Shown here: positions 44,692 to 52,986 of the stretch, one piece after another
Layout of the letters: each line of letters begins with the position of its first letter
How positions within the stretch are numbered: position 1 is the stretch's first letter
Translations under genes and position numbers: made by a program
Assembly: GCF_031846525.1 (NCBI RefSeq)
Contig: NZ_JAVRHM010000006.1
Coordinates: 62,001-126,000, forward strand
Direction of reading: 5' to 3'
Source of the DNA: Autumnicola patrickiae
GTDB lineage: Bacteria; Bacteroidota; Bacteroidia; Flavobacteriales; Flavobacteriaceae
DNA: 64,000 bases
The notes under the pieces: generated by a model
Told to the model about the DNA's origin: nothing
Databases searched by the model: none
What the model saw: the letters and a program-made list of their open reading frames with translations, nothing else

Positions 44692-45723
44692 ATGAAAATT
44701 ATTAAATACCTACTGTTTCTAATTCTTATCCTTATTATAGGTTCCTCTATATATATTGCCACAAAAGAAGGCAATTATCAACTGGAAGAAACAAGGATAG
44801 TTGCAGCACCGCAGGAAATGATTTTTAATGAAGTTAACGAATTCCGAAACTGGGAAGATTGGTCTCCGTGGCTGCGAAGCGCTAATAATCCAATTTTAAA
44901 TTACAGTGACGAGAGTAGTGGCAAAGACGCCTCTCTTTCCTGGAAAAGTGACGAAATTGGCAATGGAGAAATCACTACTGTAGAAACACGACCTTTTTCT
45001 TCCATTAACCAGAAACTCGTTTATACCATACCATTTGGAGAATCTACCAGTGAAATGTACTGGAATTTTGAAGAGACCGAAAATGGAACTCAAATCACCT
45101 GGGGCATACAGGGAAAGCATAGTTTCATGGAAAAAGTCGGCTTTACGTTTCAGAACGGGGATTTTAAAGATATCATGAGACCTAAATTAAAACAGGGACT
45201 GGAAAACCTTGAAAGAATCACCAGTGAAAAGATGGCCGAGTATTCTATAAATGTTGACGGAGTAACACAACATGGAGGAGGATATTATATGTATAGCACA
45301 ACCGCGAGCAAAATCAGCCAGGTAAATGAACGTATGACTATCATGATAACCGATATAAGCTCTTACATGGAAAAGAACAATATTGAGAAAATCGGAAATC
45401 CTTTTGTCCTTTATAATGAATGGAACGATAATAATACCACCGCCATTTTCTCTGCAGGTTACTTTACCCCTAGTGAAGTAATTACCCCAGAAGAAAGTGC
45501 GGTCCTGACAGGTTTTATGCCTAATCAAAAGGTAGTAAAAACTACATTAAATGGAAATTACAACAACCTGCCTGAAGCCTGGGACAGAGCTCATGCTTAT
45601 ATTCAGGAAAATAATCTGGTACCACTCGAAGCTTCAAATCCTTTTGAAGTTTATAACGCAGGGCCGAAACAGACCCAAAATCCTGCTAATTGGGTAACGA
45701 TTATTTATATTCCAGTAGAATAG
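44692..45723 (+). CDS. Membrane-anchored SRPBCC plus GyrI-like effector-binding protein
   Basis: A 343-residue protein with one N-terminal membrane helix (about residues 5-24), an SRPBCC/START-like ligand-binding domain (about 30-175; EMIFNEVNEFRNWEDWSPW, then WNFEETENGTQITW) and a C-terminal GyrI-like effector-binding domain (about 185-343; LPEAWDRAHAYIQ, ending NPANWVTIIYIPV). The same two-domain arrangement is common in Bacteroidota. Both domains bind hydrophobic or amphipathic small molecules in relatives; the ligand here is unknown. crcB follows after 19 bp and may be cotranscribed. Confidence 0.85.
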   Translation: MKIIKYLLFLILILIIGSSIYIATKEGNYQLEETRIVAAPQEMIFNEVNEFRNWEDWSPWLRSANNPILNYSDESSGKDASLSWKSDEIGNGEITTVETRPFSSINQKLVYTIPFGESTSEMYWNFEETENGTQITWGIQGKHSFMEKVGFTFQNGDFKDIMRPKLKQGLENLERITSEKMAEYSINVDGVTQHGGGYYMYSTTASKISQVNERMTIMITDISSYMEKNNIEKIGNPFVLYNEWNDNNTTAIFSAGYFTPSEVITPEESAVLTGFMPNQKVVKTTLNGNYNNLPEAWDRAHAYIQENNLVPLEASNPFEVYNAGPKQTQNPANWVTIIYIPVE

Positions 45724-45742
45724 ATAATAATTAAAAATCTCT

Positions 45743-46117
45743 ATGAAAAGTGCTTTTCTGGTTTTTATAGGCGGTGGCCTGGGTAGTGTATTTCGTTACC
45801 AGTTAAGCAAACTATTAAATAATCCCGTAATTACTTCTATTCCCTACGGAACTTTAACCGTTAACACTTTGGGAAGCCTTCTTTTGGGCTTTCTCTTTGG
45901 CCTTGGTCTCAGGTATGTGAACTTATCGTCTGACTTAACTTTATTTTTTGCCGTAGGCTTTTGCGGCGGATTCACCACTTTCTCTACTTTTGCTTATGAA
46001 AATCAGGTTTTCCTTAGATCTGGTGACTATTACAATTTCTTTTTATATACCCTTGGCAGCCTACTTCTTGGAATTATAGCTGTCTTTCTGGGGCTTGTTC
46101 TTTCCAGAATTACTTAA
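45743..46117 (+). CDS. crcB: Fluoride exporter CrcB/FluC
   Basis: A 124-residue, four-helix fluoride channel that works as an antiparallel dimer. Key elements are GGGLGSVFRYQLS, TLTVNTLGSLLLGF with the conserved Asn, and the GFCGGFTTFSTFAYE segment carrying the Phe-box and Thr/Ser of the fluoride path. Length is typical. No fluoride riboswitch is visible, since only 19 bp separate it from the previous gene. It probably relies on the promoter of the SRPBCC gene. Confidence 0.94.
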   Translation: MKSAFLVFIGGGLGSVFRYQLSKLLNNPVITSIPYGTLTVNTLGSLLLGFLFGLGLRYVNLSSDLTLFFAVGFCGGFTTFSTFAYENQVFLRSGDYYNFFLYTLGSLLLGIIAVFLGLVLSRIT

Positions 46118-46166
46118 TTTTTGCCGCTACAGGCAAAATTTCACACACCACTGTTTAACAAACTCC

Positions 46167-46192
46167 ATACCCTCCAAAATTTTGAGGGGTAT
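46167..46192. promoter_or_regulatory. Inverted repeat, candidate operator (distal)
   Basis: ATACCCTCCAAAATTTTGAG followed by GGGTAT; ATACCC-n14-GGGTAT with an inner CAAAATTTTG palindrome. Its half-site matches the proximal repeat at 46396. Confidence 0.5.
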
Positions 46193-46395
46193 AAACATAT
46201 AATTAAGCATTCAATTTAGTAGATACCTATTAATGATAGGGCTATATAGAAAAAATTCCACTTTTCTGCCTCAAATAATACTTCAGCAGTCCTTTTTTAG
46301 AATATTAGATGCTATTTCTCTAATTTTTCTGTCCACACTTACCTAAGATTTTCTATAATTAGGTAAATATTCCGCATAATTGCACTTTTAAAATA

Positions 46396-46421
46396 TATAC
46401 CCCTAAAATTTAAGGGGTATA
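46396..46421. promoter_or_regulatory. Inverted repeat, candidate operator (proximal)
   Basis: TATACCCC (46396-46403) and GGGGTATA (46414-46421) are a perfect 8-bp inverted repeat 96 nt upstream of the glnK ATG. No T run follows, so a terminator is unlikely. Confidence 0.55.
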
Positions 46422-46516
46422 ATTTCTTAATACAATAAAAGTTAAGCACAACACCCTATTTTTTAACGGGGTTTATGATAATTTTATAACTTTATCAAAA
46501 GTTTTAATTAGAAATT

Positions 46517-46855
46517 ATGAAAAAAATCGAAGCAATTATTCGTAAATCAAAGTTCGATGAAACTAAGGTGGCACTCCACGATATTGGAGTCACCTTTTTT
46601 AGCTACTGGGATGTTACCGGGGTTGGCAACGAAAAAGAGGGCCACGTATACCGAGGTGTAAGCTACAGCACAGCAGATATCCAAAGAAGATATCTTTCTA
46701 TTGTAGTAGGGGACTCCTTTGTGCAAAAAACAGTAGATGCAATATGTAAAACTTCTTATACAGGCCAGGTAGGGGATGGTAAAATTTTCGTCTCTCCTAT
46801 AGATGAAGCTTACCGCATAAGAACTAAAGAAAAAGGAGAAGAATCTCTTAAATAA
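46517..46855 (+). CDS. Nitrogen regulatory protein PII (GlnK-like, divergent)
   Basis: A 112-residue PII signalling protein, presumably controlling the ammonium channel encoded next. The N-terminus MKKIEAIIRKSKFDE and the nucleotide-binding TGQVGDGKIFV (82-92) and YRIRT are well kept. The T-loop is unusual: VGNEKEGHVYRGVSYSTADI is one residue shorter than E. coli GlnB by my alignment. Tyr50 stands at the uridylylated Tyr51, but Glu replaces Gln39 and Arg replaces Lys58, residues used for 2-oxoglutarate binding in other PII proteins. It is 29 bp upstream of amtB. Confidence 0.93.
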   Translation: MKKIEAIIRKSKFDETKVALHDIGVTFFSYWDVTGVGNEKEGHVYRGVSYSTADIQRRYLSIVVGDSFVQKTVDAICKTSYTGQVGDGKIFVSPIDEAYRIRTKEKGEESLK

Positions 46856-46884
46856 ATCACTAACTCTATTTAAGCCAAAGAATT

Positions 46885-48111
46885 ATGGAAGGATTACTAA
46901 CAGTTAACAACGTATGGATGATGATCTGTACAGGACTGGTATTTTTTATGCACCTGGGATTCGCATTTCTCGAAATTGGTCTTACCAGGCAAAAGAATAC
47001 AATCAACATCTTATTTAAAAATTTATTTATCATCACAATGGGCTTGCTTCTCTATTGCCTCTTAGGATTTAATCTTATGTACCCTGGGGAATTTAACGGC
47101 TATATTGGTTTTGCAGGTTTTGGTCTTAGCAGTCCTCTTGTAGACGGTTCACTGGACCTGGCGTACAGTGAAGGTTATACGTATTGGACCGATTTCCTTT
47201 TCCAGGGAATGTTTGCCGCAACTGCTGCCACTATTGTATCTGGTGCTGTTGCAGAAAGAATGAAACTTAGTGCTTTTATGATCTTTGTTATTATATATGT
47301 TGGATTGGTATACCCTATTGCAGGTTCATGGAAATGGGGAGGTGGATTCCTGGACGAAATGGGTTTTTATGATTTTGCAGGTTCCACACTGGTACACTCC
47401 GTAGGAGGGTGGGCTGCTTTAGTAGCTATATGGTTACTTGGCGCAAGAATTGGAAAATTTAAAGATGGTAAAATTGGAGCTTTTCCAGGACACAGTATGC
47501 CTTTTGCTACTGCAGGAGTATTAATCCTATGGTTAGGATGGTTTGGATTTAACGGAGGTTCAGTTTTATCTGCAGATCCGGAGCTTACTTCTTTGACCCT
47601 GGTTACAACTTGCCTGGCTGCTGCAGCCGGTGGTGTCGCTTCCTTTATCTTCTCAACAATGCTTTACAAAAACTATGATATTACAATGTTCCTTAACGGA
47701 ATCCTTGGTGGTCTGGTAGGAATTACTGCAGGAGCAGATCAAATGTCCCCCACAGATGCGGTTTTAATCGGCGCCATCGCCGGGGTTATTATTGTACTGG
47801 GAGTAGCATTAATAGACAAGATAAGATTGGATGATCCTGTGGGAGCAGTAGCTGTACATTTAATCTGCGGAATATGGGGAACACTAGCCGTGGGAATCTT
47901 CGGAAATCTCGCCAGCTTCGATCAGTTTATTACGCAGCTTATTGGAGTAGGATGCTATGCTGCCATTTGTATAGTTGGTGCCTTCATTATTTTTTATATC
48001 CTGAAAGTTACCATAGGAATAAGGGTTTCTAAAGTTGAAGAAACAGAAGGACTGGATATACATGAGCACGGCATGGATGCTTATGCCGACTTTGGACTAA
48101 GACAACACTAA
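46885..48111 (+). CDS. amtB: Ammonium transporter AmtB
   Basis: A 408-residue, 11-helix Amt/Rh channel. The twin pore histidines are in STLVHSVGGW and AVHLICGIWG; the phenylalanine gate and ammonium-recruiting aromatic residues are in YWTDFLFQGMFAATAATIVSGAVAERM, here cited as FQGMFAATAATIVSG. The cytoplasmic C-terminus (TEGLDIHEHGMDAYADF) is the conserved tail that interacts with GlnK. It is cotranscribed with glnK and followed by a hairpin and a porin gene. Confidence 0.97.
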   Translation: MEGLLTVNNVWMMICTGLVFFMHLGFAFLEIGLTRQKNTINILFKNLFIITMGLLLYCLLGFNLMYPGEFNGYIGFAGFGLSSPLVDGSLDLAYSEGYTYWTDFLFQGMFAATAATIVSGAVAERMKLSAFMIFVIIYVGLVYPIAGSWKWGGGFLDEMGFYDFAGSTLVHSVGGWAALVAIWLLGARIGKFKDGKIGAFPGHSMPFATAGVLILWLGWFGFNGGSVLSADPELTSLTLVTTCLAAAAGGVASFIFSTMLYKNYDITMFLNGILGGLVGITAGADQMSPTDAVLIGAIAGVIIVLGVALIDKIRLDDPVGAVAVHLICGIWGTLAVGIFGNLASFDQFITQLIGVGCYAAICIVGAFIIFYILKVTIGIRVSKVEETEGLDIHEHGMDAYADFGLRQH

Positions 48112-48140
48112 ATGTAATTATCAATATAGAGAAAAGAAAA

Positions 48141-48163
48141 CGGAGCGTTTTGCAGAACGCTCC
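48141..48163 (+). terminator. Hairpin after amtB
   Basis: CGGAGCGTT pairs with AACGCTCCG around a five-base loop. There is no long T run, so it may attenuate instead of ending transcription fully before the porin gene. Confidence 0.6.
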
Positions 48164-48257
48164 GCTAAAAATTACTCTACATATTTTTCGATTGCCTAAA
48201 CATGATCAATCGAGCCTGGAAGCTAAATCAAATCAAAAAAAATTAAACAATCTTATT

Positions 48258-49385
48258 ATGAAAGTAATTAAAACTTCAAATTTAACAAAATTTCTGCTTT
48301 TAGTAGCAGTGGTTTTCTCAAGTTCCTATACCTATGCACAGGAAGAATTAGATACGGAAATTGAAGAGGTAGAGGAAGAAACATCCAACTGGACTTTAAG
48401 TGGTAGTGTCGACGCTTACTTCAGGACAAATTTTAACGGCGTAAATAAAGTAGAGTACGATGCAGATGGGGATCCTATTGCTTTCCCTCAAGCTCCTGCA
48501 TCTTCTTTTGCCAACACTCCAGGTTTTGCCCTAGGCATGGCAAATGTGATCCTGGGCTACGAAGGTAGTAAAGTGGGTTTTGTTGCAGATCTTGTTTTTG
48601 GCCCTCGTGGTGAGGAAGCGGTTTTTAATTCTGTTGGCTCAAGTAATATAGTAAACCAATTATACGTGTATTACAATGTAAACGACGCCTTAACCCTTAC
48701 TTTAGGTAACTGGAATACCTTCCTTGGATACGAGGTAATCTCTCCCGCTGCAAACTTTAACTATTCTACTTCTTATATGTTCTCTTACGGACCTTTTTCC
48801 CACACAGGTTTAAGAGCCGATTTTAATTTTGATGATAACTGGACAGGGATGCTGGCTGTTATGAACCCAACAGATTTTACCGAATTTAATCCTTACGGAA
48901 AATATTCTTTTGGAGGACAGTTAGGTTATTCTAATACTTCTGGTAGTGCATTCTTAAACCTGCTGTATGGCGAACAGTCCCCGGTTTCTGATGAAGCAAC
49001 TTTTCAAATTGATTTAACCACAGGTTGGGATTTAACAGACGCATTCTATCTTGGATTCAATACCACGTATGCAGATACCGACGGAACAGGATTTTACGGA
49101 GCAGCAATTTATCCGCAATTTCAGGCTTCCGACAGTTTTGCAATAGGTTTAAGAGCAGAATATTTTAAAGAGTTGGAAAATGACTTTGATGAAGCTATAG
49201 TTTATGGTTCTGGGGTAAGGGCTTTAGATTTCACCCTTACAGGAAGCTACACAGTAGGAAGCCTGATTGTTAAGCCCGAATTTAGATTAGATAGCCTGTC
49301 TGAAGATATGTTTGTTAATAGAAATCTTAATAATATAGATGATAATCTCTCATCATTCCTTATTGCAGCAATCTATGCCTTCTAA
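48258..49385 (+). CDS. Outer-membrane porin (BBP2-like beta-barrel)
   Basis: A 375-residue porin: signal peptide (SNLTKFLLLVAVVFSSSYTYAQ), an acidic mature N-terminus, then strands with regular aromatic girdles (WTLSGSVDAYFRTNF, LGNWNTFLGYEVISPAANFN) and the C-terminal strand LIAAIYAF ending in Phe. The ATG at 48258 is fixed by the signal peptide. Its position after glnK-amtB suggests that it admits ammonium or another nitrogen source across the outer membrane; this is inferred from context. A terminator follows. Confidence 0.85.
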   Translation: MKVIKTSNLTKFLLLVAVVFSSSYTYAQEELDTEIEEVEEETSNWTLSGSVDAYFRTNFNGVNKVEYDADGDPIAFPQAPASSFANTPGFALGMANVILGYEGSKVGFVADLVFGPRGEEAVFNSVGSSNIVNQLYVYYNVNDALTLTLGNWNTFLGYEVISPAANFNYSTSYMFSYGPFSHTGLRADFNFDDNWTGMLAVMNPTDFTEFNPYGKYSFGGQLGYSNTSGSAFLNLLYGEQSPVSDEATFQIDLTTGWDLTDAFYLGFNTTYADTDGTGFYGAAIYPQFQASDSFAIGLRAEYFKELENDFDEAIVYGSGVRALDFTLTGSYTVGSLIVKPEFRLDSLSEDMFVNRNLNNIDDNLSSFLIAAIYAF

Positions 49386-49474
49386 TTTAAAAACTAATTG
49401 AAGGAAGATCCCTGATTCCAAGAGAATATATAGAAACAGAGATAATTTTTCTTTCCAAATTAAACTTTTTTACG

Positions 49475-49535
49475 AAATCACCCCTCCGGCAATCCTTATT
49501 AATAACCGTCCGCCGGAGTTGGTGATTTTTTTTAT
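49475..49535 (+). terminator. Porin gene terminator
   Basis: AAATCACC...CCGGC (49476-49490) pairs with GCCGG...GGTGATTT (49512-49529) as a long stem with a central bulge, then a T run. Confidence 0.75.
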
Positions 49536-49612
49536 ATTAAATGGCATAATTTCATCTTTCTGAAATTAACATCTTCCCGGAAAAAGTTCTAACAAAGTAC
49601 TTTTTATACTTA

Positions 49613-49640
49613 GGATCGAAAATTGCCATTTTTCGTGCCT
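49613..49640 (+). repeat. Dispersed near-palindromic element
   Basis: GGATCGAAAATTGCCATTTT followed by TCGTGCC; arms CGAAAA and TTTTTCG. Confidence 0.6.
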
Positions 49641-49864
49641 CATCTTTTCAAATAAAATTCACTTCTGAAGTAATTCTTTCGGAAATTCTCCCAAACATTA
49701 GTGAACTACTGAAATTCCTATTCTTTTAACTGCAAATTCCGCAGATTACATTTCAGAAATAGAAAAAACTATAAGATTTTATAAAAAACAGAAAAAAATT
49801 TTTCAGAATTATAAAAATAAGAAGCTAACATAATTTGATATAATTTAGAGCTTTATTTCATCTT

Positions 49865-51073
49865 ATGCTTCATCAATTATATCGCTCCTACACGGGTTCT
49901 TTCACTGGTTTAAGAAAAGAGGTCTGGCTTCTGGCCTTGATAACATTAATTAACCGTGCAGGAACCATGGTAATTCCATTTCTATCACTTTACCTCACCA
50001 AAAGCCGCGGATTTTCCCTGGAAGATGTGGGCTGGATCCTGACCTTTTTTGGTTTGGGTTCTGTAACAGGATCCTGGTTGGGAGGAAAATTAACCGACGA
50101 AATTGGCCATTATAAGACCATGGCTGCAAGTCTAATCCTATCATCCCTTCTCTTTGTGCTGCTTCAGTTTCCCGAATCCTTCTGGGGAATATGCACCGGG
50201 ATTTTCCTGGTAATGATGGTGGCAGATATGTTTCGACCGGCAGTTTTTGTGGCCATTAGCGCCTACAGCAAACCTGAAAACAGGACACGGTCTGTCACGC
50301 TTATCCGGCTGGCTATTAACCTCGGTTTTTCTGCAGGACCTGCAATTGGCGGATTAATAATTACCGGAATAGGTTATAGCGGACTTTTTTGGGTAGACGG
50401 AATCACGTGTCTTGCTGCAGGAATCCTGTTATTAAAATTACTTAATCCCAAACGGGCGCTGGAAAATGCAAAGGAGATAAACCTGAAGCCACAATCTGTA
50501 CTAAAAGACAAACCCTATCTTATTTTTATTTCAGCTATGATCCTGTTTGGTTTTATTTTTCTACAGTATTTCTCGACTGTTCCTCTCTTCTATGCTGAAA
50601 TCCATCAACTTTCAGAATTTGAAATTGGGGTGTTACTCGGTTTTAACGGATTGATAATTTTCCTTTTTGAAATGCCGCTCATAAAGTTTCTGGAAATAAA
50701 GAAAAACTCTGCAACCAATTACGTTATCATTGGTATCGTCTTGGCCGGAATAAGTTTTCTCGCCATAAATTTAAGCAACTGGCTGGGAGTTCTTGTTATA
50801 GGAATGTTTCTATTGACGATTGGGGAAATGATCGCTTTTCCTTTTTCTAATAGCTTTGCTTTGCAACGTGCAGATAAGGGTAAGCAAGGATCCTACATGG
50901 CGCTCTACAGCATCGCATTCTCTATAAGCCACATTTTTGGCCACAATTCCGGAATGCAGTTGATTGGGAAATTCGGCTATAGCTTTACCTGGAACGTGAT
51001 GATAGGTCTTGCTCTAATTTCTTGCCTGTTGCTGGTCTGGCTGAAATTTAAACTTAAAAAGGAAACATTTTAA
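49865..51073 (+). CDS. Major facilitator superfamily transporter
   Basis: A 402-residue, 12-helix MFS drug/H+-type exporter. The motif A equivalent between helices 2 and 3 is GSWLGGKLTDEIGHYK, and helix 5 has the motif C-like NLGFSAGPAIGGLI. The N-terminal RKEVWLLALITLINRAGTMVIPFLSLYL marks the group of single-component bacterial efflux proteins. The substrate is not predictable. The stop codon overlaps that of the convergent pseudo-hydrolase gene by 3-4 nt. Confidence 0.9.
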   Translation: MLHQLYRSYTGSFTGLRKEVWLLALITLINRAGTMVIPFLSLYLTKSRGFSLEDVGWILTFFGLGSVTGSWLGGKLTDEIGHYKTMAASLILSSLLFVLLQFPESFWGICTGIFLVMMVADMFRPAVFVAISAYSKPENRTRSVTLIRLAINLGFSAGPAIGGLIITGIGYSGLFWVDGITCLAAGILLLKLLNPKRALENAKEINLKPQSVLKDKPYLIFISAMILFGFIFLQYFSTVPLFYAEIHQLSEFEIGVLLGFNGLIIFLFEMPLIKFLEIKKNSATNYVIIGIVLAGISFLAINLSNWLGVLVIGMFLLTIGEMIAFPFSNSFALQRADKGKQGSYMALYSIAFSISHIFGHNSGMQLIGKFGYSFTWNVMIGLALISCLLLVWLKFKLKKETF

Positions 51074-52497
51074 TCCAACAACTCTGCCTGGTAATATTTA
51101 GATTCCCCCAGATACTGCTGGATAAGCTCGTTATATTCCGGACTCAGTTTTAAATCCAAAATTCCGGGAATATTATAGAGTGCCTCCATATCGTCAAAAC
51201 CTAATTTCAGTAAATCTTCCAGGTAAAGCAGGGCCGTTTCATAATCGCCATCCTGTCCGGCAAGTTTTACTATATTTAAATACGGTTCAGGATTTTCCTT
51301 ATCCAGGACAGTCCTAAGTAAACTTGCAAAAATCCTCACATCCAAATGAGCATTACTGCGCTGGATATCATCATACTTTACCTTGGAATAACTTTTCAGA
51401 AATCCTTCAAGTCTATGCGCCATTTTCTGCTCTACGCCACTTCCTTTTTCCTGTAGTTCTTTTAATTCATCCAGCTGATAAGCCCACCAACCAATATTTT
51501 CGAAGTTGGCAATGGCAAGATCATTTTCGAGAAAATAAATATAATCCTGCTGTTTAATTTCTTCCCTTGCCTTCACCCGCCTGGACTCTCTTCTTTGCTT
51601 CTTAAAAGCTCTGGTCCTGCGCAGATCCCTCTTCCTTTCTTTCAGGATATCATCAAAATTATAATCCTGATACTTCTCCTCCATTTGTTCCAGTTTCACA
51701 TATGCAGGATAATATTCTCTTTTTCGTCTTAAACTTTCGGCATGCTCAAGTCCATTCTGGAAAAGCGACTCCACAACTGCAGCATCACGGTCACGACTTC
51801 CTCTTTCCATAGCATTTAACACAAAGCCGGCAACTGCGCTATTGATTACCTGGGTATCCGGCCATTTCTCAGGACTGTCAGAATAATAATTTAGCTCAGC
51901 GGGAAAACCCCGATCTTCAAAAAAATCAACATAACTTTCCATCTGGAATTTCTGATAATCCAGCTCACTAACTATAGCACTAAACATAAACGTGTTTTTC
52001 TCAACAACAAAGTCAGGATTTAATACCGCATTTCCTATTGCGAGAACACCATCAATATCACTATATATTAGTGGAAGAGCCGAAGCTACCTGAGCTCCTT
52101 CATTAAGTCCCGCAGCAAAAATTTCATCTGTTTCTATCGGGATAGTTTTAACCACACTACCAATCATCCTTAACGCCTGCGTCACATTTTCCTGAAGTGA
52201 GTCCTGTTCCATATTCACATTAGAAGACGCAATTACATAAGAATGCTCTTCAGCAACTCCCCGAAAAAGTTGCGCCGCCAGCCTGCCCCTGCCTTCAGGA
52301 TCAAAGACAAAAATAATGGGATTGGCTTTTTCAGCTTCAAAAGATTGAGGGACATATAGCGCATAAGATCCCCCAAGACTATCCTGAACAGGAATAGAAT
52401 CTGTCACCCTTCCTTTAATCAGGCGCAGTTCCTGCGCTCCTGCGAAAGAGAAAACAAAAATTAATAGTAGGAATACACAGTAATTTTGCTTTTTCAT
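51070..52497 (-). CDS. Exported alpha/beta-hydrolase-like protein with TPR-type C-terminus
   Basis: A 475-residue exported protein (signal peptide MKKQNYCVFLLLIFVFSFAG, cut near AGAQ; ATG at 52497 chosen over a TTG at 52503). The N-terminal 240 residues have an alpha/beta-hydrolase pattern (ANPIIFVFDPEGRGRLAAQL), but the nucleophile elbow reads GLNEG where GxSxG is expected, so Asn replaces the catalytic Ser and activity is doubtful. A charged helical segment (residues 255-330) and TPR-like repeats (DGDYETALLYLEDLLKLGF) follow. It probably binds other proteins or peptides in the periplasm; the function is unknown. Confidence 0.8.
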   Translation of the reverse strand: MKKQNYCVFLLLIFVFSFAGAQELRLIKGRVTDSIPVQDSLGGSYALYVPQSFEAEKANPIIFVFDPEGRGRLAAQLFRGVAEEHSYVIASSNVNMEQDSLQENVTQALRMIGSVVKTIPIETDEIFAAGLNEGAQVASALPLIYSDIDGVLAIGNAVLNPDFVVEKNTFMFSAIVSELDYQKFQMESYVDFFEDRGFPAELNYYSDSPEKWPDTQVINSAVAGFVLNAMERGSRDRDAAVVESLFQNGLEHAESLRRKREYYPAYVKLEQMEEKYQDYNFDDILKERKRDLRRTRAFKKQRRESRRVKAREEIKQQDYIYFLENDLAIANFENIGWWAYQLDELKELQEKGSGVEQKMAHRLEGFLKSYSKVKYDDIQRSNAHLDVRIFASLLRTVLDKENPEPYLNIVKLAGQDGDYETALLYLEDLLKLGFDDMEALYNIPGILDLKLSPEYNELIQQYLGESKYYQAELLD

Positions 52498-52525
52498 AAT
52501 CAAGTGATCGTTAGTAAATATAAAA

Positions 52526-52557
52526 AAAAGCCTTTACCCTCAGGTAAAAGCTTTTAT
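52526..52557 (-). terminator. Bidirectional-looking terminator
   Basis: AAAAGCCTTTACC and GGTAAAAGCTTTT form a stem with a short loop and T runs on either side; on the minus strand it ends the DUF1328-like gene. Confidence 0.7.
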
Positions 52558-52580
52558 TAATGCTAGCATATTTCCTAATC

Positions 52581-52784
52581 CTAATTATTCTTAATCCGTT
52601 GCAATCTAACCTGCTGTTGATCTGACGAAAAAAAGAATCTGGCCAAAACTGTAATTAACAGGATATCGGCAAATATTAGGAACATTACCCTTATGGCGGC
52701 TATACCATCAAAAGTCATTCCTGAAAATCCAATTAGTCCTGTTATTATAGTTAACGCTAGAAATATTATTAGTCTCTTGTCCAT
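52581..52784 (-). CDS. Small DUF1328-like membrane protein
   Basis: A 67-residue protein with two membrane helices (LIIFLALTIITGLIGFSG and VMFLIFADILLITVLARFFF) separated by a short Gly/Ala segment (MTFDGIAAI), the layout of DUF1328/YtjA proteins. Function unknown. It has its own terminator and a TACCTTTA box (52801-52808, minus strand) upstream. Confidence 0.78.
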   Translation of the reverse strand: MDKRLIIFLALTIITGLIGFSGMTFDGIAAIRVMFLIFADILLITVLARFFFSSDQQQVRLQRIKNN

Positions 52785-52955
52785 AGTTTAATTTTTTTAT
52801 AAAGGTAAGTCTTAAATGAGTAATTAATCTGAAAGAAATTATAATTACCACTAAATTAACGCGAAACCTCTGTTTATAGTGAAGTTCTTAATATTTTAAT
52901 TCAATGCTCATTTCTCAATTCCTAACATTCGTCGTAAAGGCGAAACCAAAATTAC

Positions 52956-52963
52956 TATCTTCG
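52956..52963 (+). promoter_or_regulatory. -7-like box TATCTTCG
   Basis: A TAnnTTCG variant 23 nt upstream of the TTG start at 52987; supports that start. Confidence 0.5.
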
Positions 52964-52986
52964 TGTTAAAGAATTGAGAAAAAAAT

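Larger units (their letters stand above)
46118..46516. other. Regulatory region upstream of glnK-amtB
   Basis: 399 bp without a gene. A weak hairpin (TTTTGCC 46119-46125 with GGCAAAA 46132-46138) may end the crcB transcript. Two related inverted repeats with ATACCC and GGGTAT half-sites lie at 46167-46192 and 46396-46421. A poor -7 match (TAACTTTA, near 46487) is the best promoter box before glnK. Confidence 0.7.
49386..49864. other. Gene-free region after the porin gene
   Basis: 479 bp holding the porin terminator, one dispersed palindromic element (49613) and otherwise AT-rich sequence with no gene or clear promoter box before the MFS gene. Confidence 0.7.

Noticed and set aside
46167..46192. 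Reading the distal inverted repeat as the crcB terminator
   Set aside because: No T run follows, it is about 50 bp past the stop, and the same half-sites recur 229 bp further on near glnK.
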